Assembly (NCBI GenBank): GCA_002399735.1
Contig: DHEF01000012.1
Location: forward strand, 101,699 to 165,698
DNA length: 64,000 nucleotides
Direction of reading: 5' to 3'
DNA from: Chitinophagaceae bacterium UBA4857
Lineage (GTDB): Bacteria; Bacteroidota; Bacteroidia; Chitinophagales; Chitinophagaceae
The notes under the pieces were generated by a model, which saw only the letters and a list, made by a program, of their open reading frames with translations, did no database searches and was not told where the DNA came from. The position numbers were made by a program, and so were the translations under genes. Position 1 is the first letter of the stretch. Each line of letters begins with the position of its first letter. Positions 58,891 through 64,000 of this stretch are shown in pieces.

Positions 58891-59763
58891 ATGGCAACAA
58901 CAGCTACAACGCATAAGACTAAATGGTGGAGCGGCGGTAAAAGTCCGTTCAACATCGAGTACGGTAAAGTGATGATGTGGTACTTTTTAATGAGTGATGC
59001 TTTCACTTTTGGGGCATTCCTTATTTCTTATGGTACCATCCGTTTTAGCCAAAACTTTTGGCCCGATCCCAACCATGTATTTAATGCATTTCCGTTTGCG
59101 GGTCATGCAAACCTTCCGTTAGCCTTTGTGAGTGTAATGACATTTATACTTATCATTAGCTCGGTTACTATGGTATTGGCAGTACATGCCGGCCATAAAG
59201 GCGATAAAGCCGGTGTTAGAAAATGGTTATTGTGGACCATTTTAGGTGGTTTAATGTTCTTAGGCTGTCAGGCCTGGGAGTGGTGGCATATGATTACTGC
59301 CGAGCATGCAACTTTAGTAGATGGTCAGATTCAATTATTAGGTCAAACTACAAAAGTTAACCCTTGGGGTGCAGCGGCCGATCCAGCATTAATTGGCGAT
59401 GCACTTAAAAATACCGATGCTGATATTTTAGCTAAACTGGCTTATCAGGTTGACCATTCAGTACCGGTTTCTCAATTGGTAACACAATCTAAAGAAAGTT
59501 TAATAGCTACTATTTCTCAACACGACTTAAAAGTGGGCACACCCGGACCTGTTGCATTTGGTGGTTTCTTCTACGGCATCACCGGTTTCCATGGCTTCCA
59601 CGTATTTTCTGGCGTGATTATTAATATTGTTATGTTAATTATGACCCAGAAAAATGTGTTTGAAAGAAGAGGTCATTACCTGATGATTGAAAAAGCTGGC
59701 TTGTACTGGCACTTTGTAGACTTGGTTTGGGTATTCGTATTCCTTGCTTTCTACCTTATTTAA
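58891..59763 (+). CDS. coxC: Cytochrome c oxidase subunit III, second copy
   Basis: The 290-residue protein has KVMMWYFLMSDAFTFGAFLISYGTIRF near its start, WEWWHMITAEHATLVDGQIQLLG and then an insertion of about 70 polar residues. ITGFHGFHVFSGVIINIVML and GLYWHFVDLVWVFVFLAFYLI close it (long stretches quoted in part). The insertion, absent from the first copy, explains its extra length. It is a core oxidase subunit that stabilises CoxA. Confidence 0.9.
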   Translation: MATTATTHKTKWWSGGKSPFNIEYGKVMMWYFLMSDAFTFGAFLISYGTIRFSQNFWPDPNHVFNAFPFAGHANLPLAFVSVMTFILIISSVTMVLAVHAGHKGDKAGVRKWLLWTILGGLMFLGCQAWEWWHMITAEHATLVDGQIQLLGQTTKVNPWGAAADPALIGDALKNTDADILAKLAYQVDHSVPVSQLVTQSKESLIATISQHDLKVGTPGPVAFGGFFYGITGFHGFHVFSGVIINIVMLIMTQKNVFERRGHYLMIEKAGLYWHFVDLVWVFVFLAFYLI

Positions 59764-59787
59764 TTATTTTAAGAACTTATTTATATT

Positions 59788-60270
59788 ATGTCTAGTCATT
59801 ACGATCCAACGAAAGCTATTTCTTCCTCAGCAGCCTATCCCGAGGTGGTAGAGCATCCGCATCATGAAGATGATGCGACGTTTAAGAAAAAGGTTAGAAA
59901 AACAACCATCTTGCTTTCTGTAATTACAGTTATAGAGTTAGCCATTGGTTTAATTCTTTATGCAATGGGCCATGGTGCCAACCACCTGGTGGTGTTAATG
60001 TTTAAAGGTGCTGTTTGTATTCTTACTTTAGCAAAAGCTTACTATATCGTTTCTATTTTCATGCACCTTGGCGATGAAATAAGAAACTTTATTATGACCA
60101 TTATTGTTCCGTTGTTGTTGTTTATATGGTTTATTGCAGCGTTCTTAATTGACGGTAACTCGTACAAAAACTTAAGAAACGACTTTGATCCTTATTTTAA
60201 ACAAACTACTACACCCGTAATACACGAGGTTAAAAAAGAACCAACGACTCCCGAACCGGGCAAACAATAA
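59788..60270 (+). CDS. Cytochrome c oxidase subunit IV family protein
   Basis: The 160-residue protein has a polar N-terminus (about 1-45), three helices (about 48-66, 71-92 and 104-122) and a Lys/Pro-rich tail. VRKTTILLSVITVIELAIGLILYA and IVSIFMHLGDEIRNF match the bacterial subunit IV (COX4_pro-type) family. It lies 24 bases after the second subunit III gene and ends just before an intrinsic terminator. Confidence 0.88.
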   Translation: MSSHYDPTKAISSSAAYPEVVEHPHHEDDATFKKKVRKTTILLSVITVIELAIGLILYAMGHGANHLVVLMFKGAVCILTLAKAYYIVSIFMHLGDEIRNFIMTIIVPLLLFIWFIAAFLIDGNSYKNLRNDFDPYFKQTTTPVIHEVKKEPTTPEPGKQ

Positions 60271-60298
60271 TTTGTTATACATATTACTATTTACTGCC

Positions 60299-60341
60299 GC
60301 CCGGTTATGCTTAAATAGCTGTAACCGGGCGTTGGTTTTTT
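60299..60341 (+). terminator. Intrinsic terminator after the subunit IV gene
   Basis: GCCCGGTTA (60299-60307) pairs with TAACCGGGC (60322-60330), followed by GTTGG and six T. It may end or attenuate the main transcript before the SCO gene. Confidence 0.8.
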
Positions 60342-60370
60342 AAACAGTATACCCCCGAAGCAAAGTAAAC

Positions 60371-61204
60371 GTGAACAAGAAAGCTTTATATGCCCTCATA
60401 ATGGCCATTGCCTTGCCACTGGCCTGTTACTTAATAGTAAAACAGTACAGCCAGGATGCTATAGCCATGCCCCGCCATTATGTGGTAGATACCGTAATAA
60501 CCAAAGAGGTAAACGGCAAACAACTTACCGATACGGTATGGCATAAAATACCCAACTTTAGCCTGGTAAACCAATTAGGTGATACGGTTACACTTGACAG
60601 CCTGCACAACAAAATAATTGTAGCCGATTTTTTCTTTACACACTGTCCTACTATTTGCCCGGGTATGACAGCCAATATGCATAAGCTGCAATCATCTATT
60701 ACCAACGCTAAACGTGTGGGTGATAAAACCAATAAAAAAATATTCTTTATTTCTTTCAGTATCGACCCTGAAAGAGACTCAGTAGCACAACTAAAAAAAT
60801 GGGCCGACCGTTTTCAGATTAACCCTGAACAATGGTGGTTATTAACCGGCGATAAAGCTACTATTTACGATCTTGCCCGTAACCACATGCGTTTAGGTGT
60901 AGAGGATGGTGCCATGATTGACAGCAACTATTTTCACTCCGACCGCTTTGTATTAATTGACAGCAACCGGTATGTACGTGGTTATTACAGTGGCATTCGG
61001 GAGAACGACCAGGTAAAACTTGCCCGCGACCTGTTGTTCCTTACCATGGAAAAAGACAGAACTAAAAAAAGTTTTCTGGCGGGTAAACTACAACTACTGG
61101 CCGTTGTATTTTTGCTGGCCGCTGCCGGCGTGGGATTTTTCTTAATATTCTTTTCAAAAAACAAAACAAAGCAAAATGTTAGCACCCGTGTGGACGAAAA
61201 ATGA
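60371..61204 (+). CDS. SCO1/SenC-family copper chaperone
   Basis: The 277-residue protein has an N-terminal membrane anchor (about 5-22). A thioredoxin-like SCO domain follows, with the copper-binding FTHCPTICPGM (CxxxC near 93-97) and its partner His in NYFHSDRF. A C-terminal membrane helix lies at about 238-260, which not all SCO proteins have. It loads the CuA site of CoxB. The start is GTG at 60371. The DUF420 gene overlaps its end by 29 bases. Confidence 0.9.
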   Translation: MNKKALYALIMAIALPLACYLIVKQYSQDAIAMPRHYVVDTVITKEVNGKQLTDTVWHKIPNFSLVNQLGDTVTLDSLHNKIIVADFFFTHCPTICPGMTANMHKLQSSITNAKRVGDKTNKKIFFISFSIDPERDSVAQLKKWADRFQINPEQWWLLTGDKATIYDLARNHMRLGVEDGAMIDSNYFHSDRFVLIDSNRYVRGYYSGIRENDQVKLARDLLFLTMEKDRTKKSFLAGKLQLLAVVFLLAAAGVGFFLIFFSKNKTKQNVSTRVDEK

Positions 61205-61721
61205 TAAAAAGGCAAACTGGTTAATCATTAGTTTTTCAATCATTGTTTTTTTATTGGTAACAGCCCTTGGGCGTGTATCTATAAAGGTTGATCTTGGTTT
61301 TAGTCCGCATGTTTTTGCAAAAATTAATGCTTTCATTAATTCTTTCGTGGCCCTGTTTTTAATATTGGCCTTAGTAGCTGTTAAACAAAAAAAGTACGTA
61401 CTGCACCGCAATTTTATGTTAACCGCTATGGTATTGTCTATACTTTTTTTATTAAGTTATATAGCCCACCACTTATTAACCGAGCCTACTTCTTTTCCAG
61501 AGCCCGGTATTAGCAAAACCATTTACTATATTTTATTATTTACACATATACCATTGGCCGGTATTATACTCCCCTTTATTTTATACACCGCTTACCGTGG
61601 CCTGACCGGCGAATGGGTTAAACACCGCAAGCTGGCCCGCATAACCTGGCCTATTTGGTTTTATGTAGCCATAACCGGTGTAATTATTTATGTAATGATT
61701 AGTCCTTACTACCCCGCATAA
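61176..61721 (+). CDS. DUF420-family membrane protein
   Basis: The 181-residue protein has four or five helices. Conserved histidines lie in KYVLHRNFMLTAMVLS, YIAHHLLTE, FTHIPLAGI and WVKHRKLARITWPIWFYVAITGVIIYVM (quoted in part), the DUF420/CtaM pattern. CtaM-type proteins are needed for maturation of haem-copper oxidases. It starts within the SCO gene, so the two are translationally coupled. Confidence 0.9.
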   Translation: MLAPVWTKNDKKANWLIISFSIIVFLLVTALGRVSIKVDLGFSPHVFAKINAFINSFVALFLILALVAVKQKKYVLHRNFMLTAMVLSILFLLSYIAHHLLTEPTSFPEPGISKTIYYILLFTHIPLAGIILPFILYTAYRGLTGEWVKHRKLARITWPIWFYVAITGVIIYVMISPYYPA

Positions 61722-61749
61722 ACTTTTTTATCAGCATTTATTTTTGGGT

Positions 61750-61930
61750 ACCCGGCTGCAGTTCCCTGAGCATCGTTCCTTGCGTCGCACACTTGTACTG
61801 CATTAATTCTATTGGGCAAAATGCAGTACTCCGTATTTTAATCGGAGTGGCTGTAGCTCTACTCAACATTATGCAAGGTGCCCCCAACTTGTCGGCTGTA
61901 CGTTCTGTAATGCTATTCAGCAATAGATAA
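61750..61930 (+). repeat. Dispersed intergenic repeat, copy B
   Basis: Identical to copy A over 60 nt (61788-61847); the similarity continues as CTACTCAACAT(A)T-TGCAAGGTG and ACTTGTCGGC in both copies. Confidence 0.85.
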
Positions 61931-62000
61931 TACTGTCCTGTTATTATTAATTATCTCACTCCTGTTTTTTGCAACCGCACATTTAATAACCGTCTTTCTT

Positions 62001-62008
62001 TAGCTTTG
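62001..62008 (+). promoter_or_regulatory. -7 box of murA
   Basis: TAGCTTTG is an exact TAnnTTTG; transcription would start near 62014, upstream of both candidate start codons. No clear -33 element. Confidence 0.45.
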
Positions 62009-62123
62009 TGTCTGCATAAACCCGAAAAGCAAACAATACTATAATTCAAAAGTTTAAACAGGTAACTTGTACATCAACGTAACCCTTTTTACTTTTAAAT
62101 TTTTACTTTTTAATATACAACCA

Positions 62124-63434
62124 GTGAATGCATTTGAAGTAAAAGGTGGCAAAACCTTATCCGGAACCATTGTACCGCAAGGGGCTAAAAACGAAGCCTT
62201 ACAAATTATCAGCGCCATTTTATTAACGCCGGAAAAAGTAACCATCACCAATATACCCGATATATTGGATGTTAACTTACTGATTGAGTTGTTAGGCGAA
62301 ATGAATGTAAAAATTGAAAGACCACAGCGTGACACTTGTATATTTCAGGCCGATGATGTAAATGTAGATTACCTGCATAGTGAAGCCTTTAAGAAAAAAA
62401 GTGGCAGACTTCGTGGTTCAGTAATGTTAGCAGGTCCCATGTTAGCCCGTTTTAAAAAAGCATTTATACCCAAACCCGGTGGCGATAAAATTGGCCGTCG
62501 CAGGTTAGATACACATATCATCGGATTTCAAAAATTAGGCACTACTTTTAACTACGATGCTGAGGATGGATTTTTTCACCTGGATGCTTCGCAATTAAAA
62601 GGCACTACCATGTTGCTGGATGAACCTTCGGTTACCGGAACAGCTAATATTGTAATGGCGGCATCTATGGCAAAAGGCGCTACCACCATTTACAATGCAG
62701 CCTGCGAACCCTACCTGCAACAGCTTTGCAAAATGCTAAACCGCATGGGTGCAAAAATCAGTGGTGTGGGCAGTAACCTGTTAATAATTGAAGGCGTTGA
62801 TTATTTAGGCGGCACAACACACAGTATGTTGCCCGATATGATTGAAGTAGGTTCTTTCATTGGCCTTGCTGCCATGACACATAGTGATATTACCATTAAA
62901 GGTGCGGGTATTGAACATCTGGGTATTATACCCGAAAAGTTTCAGCAGTTAGGTATAAAAATGAATTTTATTGGTAACGATATACATATACCTGCGCAGG
63001 AGTCATACACCATACAACGTTACCTGGATGGCGGCGTACTAACCATGTACGATCATCCGTGGCCGGGTTTTACCCCTGATTTATTAAGCATTGTTTTAGT
63101 AACCGCCATAGGCGCCAAAGGCAGTGTGTTGATACACCAAAAAATGTTTGAAAGCCGTTTGTTTTTTGTAGATAAACTAATTGACATGGGTGCACAGGTT
63201 ATTTTATGCGACCCGCACCGTGCCGTTGTAATTGGTTTAGACAATCAGCAAAAACTACGGGGCATTACCATGAGCAGTCCGGATATACGTGCCGGTGTAG
63301 CCTTGTTAATTGCTGCCTTAAGTGCCGAGGGTACCAGCATTATTCAAAACATTGAACAGATAGATCGTGGCTACCAATACATTGACCAACGTTTAACAAA
63401 CTTGGGTGCCAGTATTAAAAGGGTGGTTGGGTAA
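62124..63434 (+). CDS. murA: UDP-N-acetylglucosamine 1-carboxyvinyltransferase (fosfomycin-insensitive type)
   Basis: The 436-residue enzyme adds enolpyruvate to UDP-GlcNAc, the first committed step of peptidoglycan synthesis. I prefer the GTG at 62124 (MNAFEVKGGKTLSG), the usual MurA opening; the frame extends to an ATG at 62067 that would add 19 atypical residues. The KNEALQ motif binds substrate. The catalytic-loop Cys (C115 in E. coli) is Asp here: PGGDKIGRRRLDTH, D121. Asp at this site keeps activity but prevents fosfomycin alkylation. It stands alone, flanked by repeats. Confidence 0.94.
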   Translation: MNAFEVKGGKTLSGTIVPQGAKNEALQIISAILLTPEKVTITNIPDILDVNLLIELLGEMNVKIERPQRDTCIFQADDVNVDYLHSEAFKKKSGRLRGSVMLAGPMLARFKKAFIPKPGGDKIGRRRLDTHIIGFQKLGTTFNYDAEDGFFHLDASQLKGTTMLLDEPSVTGTANIVMAASMAKGATTIYNAACEPYLQQLCKMLNRMGAKISGVGSNLLIIEGVDYLGGTTHSMLPDMIEVGSFIGLAAMTHSDITIKGAGIEHLGIIPEKFQQLGIKMNFIGNDIHIPAQESYTIQRYLDGGVLTMYDHPWPGFTPDLLSIVLVTAIGAKGSVLIHQKMFESRLFFVDKLIDMGAQVILCDPHRAVVIGLDNQQKLRGITMSSPDIRAGVALLIAALSAEGTSIIQNIEQIDRGYQYIDQRLTNLGASIKRVVG

Positions 63435-63457
63435 GGCTTTTATTGCTATATGTTTTT

Positions 63458-63655
63458 ATGTTATCAGCAGCAGTAACACTAATCAGTTTTACTTGCAGTT
63501 GACCCTGAGCTTGTCGAAGGGTTCTGCTCTGCTGCATCAACGCGAAGCATCAATGAGGCTAATCCAATAACTAATATCGAATTAATTCTATTGGGCAATT
63601 TGCAACATCCCGAACTTGTCTCGGGAGTTCCGTCCGCTAATCATCATCGTGTTAT
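63458..63655 (+). repeat. Dispersed intergenic repeat, copy D
   Basis: CAGCAGCAGTAACACTAATC, CTGCTCTGCTGCATCAACG, AATTCTATTGGGCAATTTGC, the dyad TCCCGAACTTGTCTCGGGA and CGCTAATCATCATCGTG. Longest and most complete copy. Confidence 0.75.
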
Positions 63656-64000
63656 GCAATTTTTTACACAAACAGATTAGAACATTAAAATATATGTCCC
63701 TTTTTTTTCAGAAAGCGATACAACAAAAAATATTTTTTTTAAAAAATTTGGATGGTGATAATAATCCAATTAATATGTAAATGTATTGATCATCAATAAA
63801 TACAACCCAATAATATTGACGGTATAAAACAGAAAAAATGTTGAGACCAATTTAATGTTGTCCAACAATAGTGTAAATACATTATCTTCATGCGGAGCCA
63901 TTAGATGCCGTGGAAGATTGACAACGGATTAACGCAACCACTTGAACCGAACCATTAGCCATTTGCTAACCTGCTTATGCATTTTGTTTAGCTGTGTATC
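63656..64000. other. AT-rich end of window, no gene seen
   Basis: Long A and T runs (63700-63750) and no open frame of note. It may be the upstream region of a gene beyond the window. Confidence 0.5.

Noticed and set aside
58161..59763. The two subunit III genes as a duplication with one decayed copy
   Set aside because: Both are intact, differ in length and inserts, and such pairs are normal in Bacteroidota oxidase operons.
62067..62123. ATG start adding 19 residues to MurA
   Set aside because: The added residues are hydrophobic and atypical; the GTG at 62124 gives the standard MNAFEVKGGKT opening. It cannot be fully excluded.

Overview
The window reads as a chromosome segment of a Bacteroidota bacterium, most likely of the Chitinophagales/Chitinophagaceae type. 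The AT-rich composition, exact TAnnTTTG promoter boxes, the alternative complex III operon followed by an A-type cytochrome oxidase, GLPGLI/DUF4412-like and PepSY-like secreted proteins, DarA/DarB and the MMPL-acyltransferase-methyltransferase fusion all point there. The family-level placement is an inference. I see no rRNA, tRNA, CRISPR array, integrase or prophage.

Layout. 0-6 kb: a GH3-type adenylating enzyme with a LysE exporter, a two-component system (kinase upstream, 4-base overlap with its regulator) and a divergent TlpA-type thioredoxin with a DUF3738-like tail. 6-9 kb: a short leftward operon with darB and darA (dialkylresorcinol/flexirubin chemistry) and a small secreted protein. 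9-21 kb: ordinary housekeeping and accessory genes: an EamA transporter, two AraC-type regulators each next to an SDR gene, a WG/TPR/zinc-knuckle secreted protein, an alpha/beta hydrolase, and an SdpI-SdpR pair with a 28-bp operator. 21-28.4 kb: a type I restriction-modification locus (hsdM, hsdS, hsdR). Between hsdS and hsdR it holds a C-protein-like XRE regulator and a divergent coiled-coil gene that share three copies of one dyad; a GIY-YIG-DUF4357 gene follows hsdR. 28.4-34.3 kb: pnuC, an M23 peptidase lipoprotein, ssb with a divergent zinc-ribbon gene, an AhpD-like/Crp pair and a membrane-anchored HNH protein. 34.6-42.7 kb: three genes of the kind found in flexirubin/aryl-polyene clusters (GT2-DUF2062, a trifunctional MMPL-LPLAT-methyltransferase, a phytoene-desaturase-like oxidoreductase), interrupted by a repeat island with a REP-associated transposase. 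43.3-44.2 kb: a DUF6787-PurN fusion. 44.7-61.7 kb: the respiratory operon actABCDEF - coxB - coxA - cyoE - two coxC-type genes - coxIV - SCO - DUF420. 62.1-63.4 kb: murA, with the fosfomycin-target Cys replaced by Asp.

How the genes work together. ActA-F oxidise menaquinol and pass electrons through c-type haems to the CuA/haem a oxidase; CyoE, SCO and DUF420 serve haem and copper assembly. DarA/DarB could build the dialkylresorcinol part of a flexirubin-type pigment while the 34-42 kb genes process and export a lipid-linked polyene, so the two blocks may be pieces of one dispersed pathway. The pigment itself is not shown by the sequence.

The most unusual non-coding content is repetitive DNA: (i) a dispersed intergenic family with at least 14 copies, one pair identical over 60 nt at 30 kb distance, filling most long gaps of the respiratory operon; (ii) two inverted copies of a ~204-bp MITE-like element; (iii) 33-nt perfect palindromes (16-1-16), two of them flanking the RAYT transposase gene; (iv) a 208-bp tandem duplication containing GC-rich mini-hairpins.
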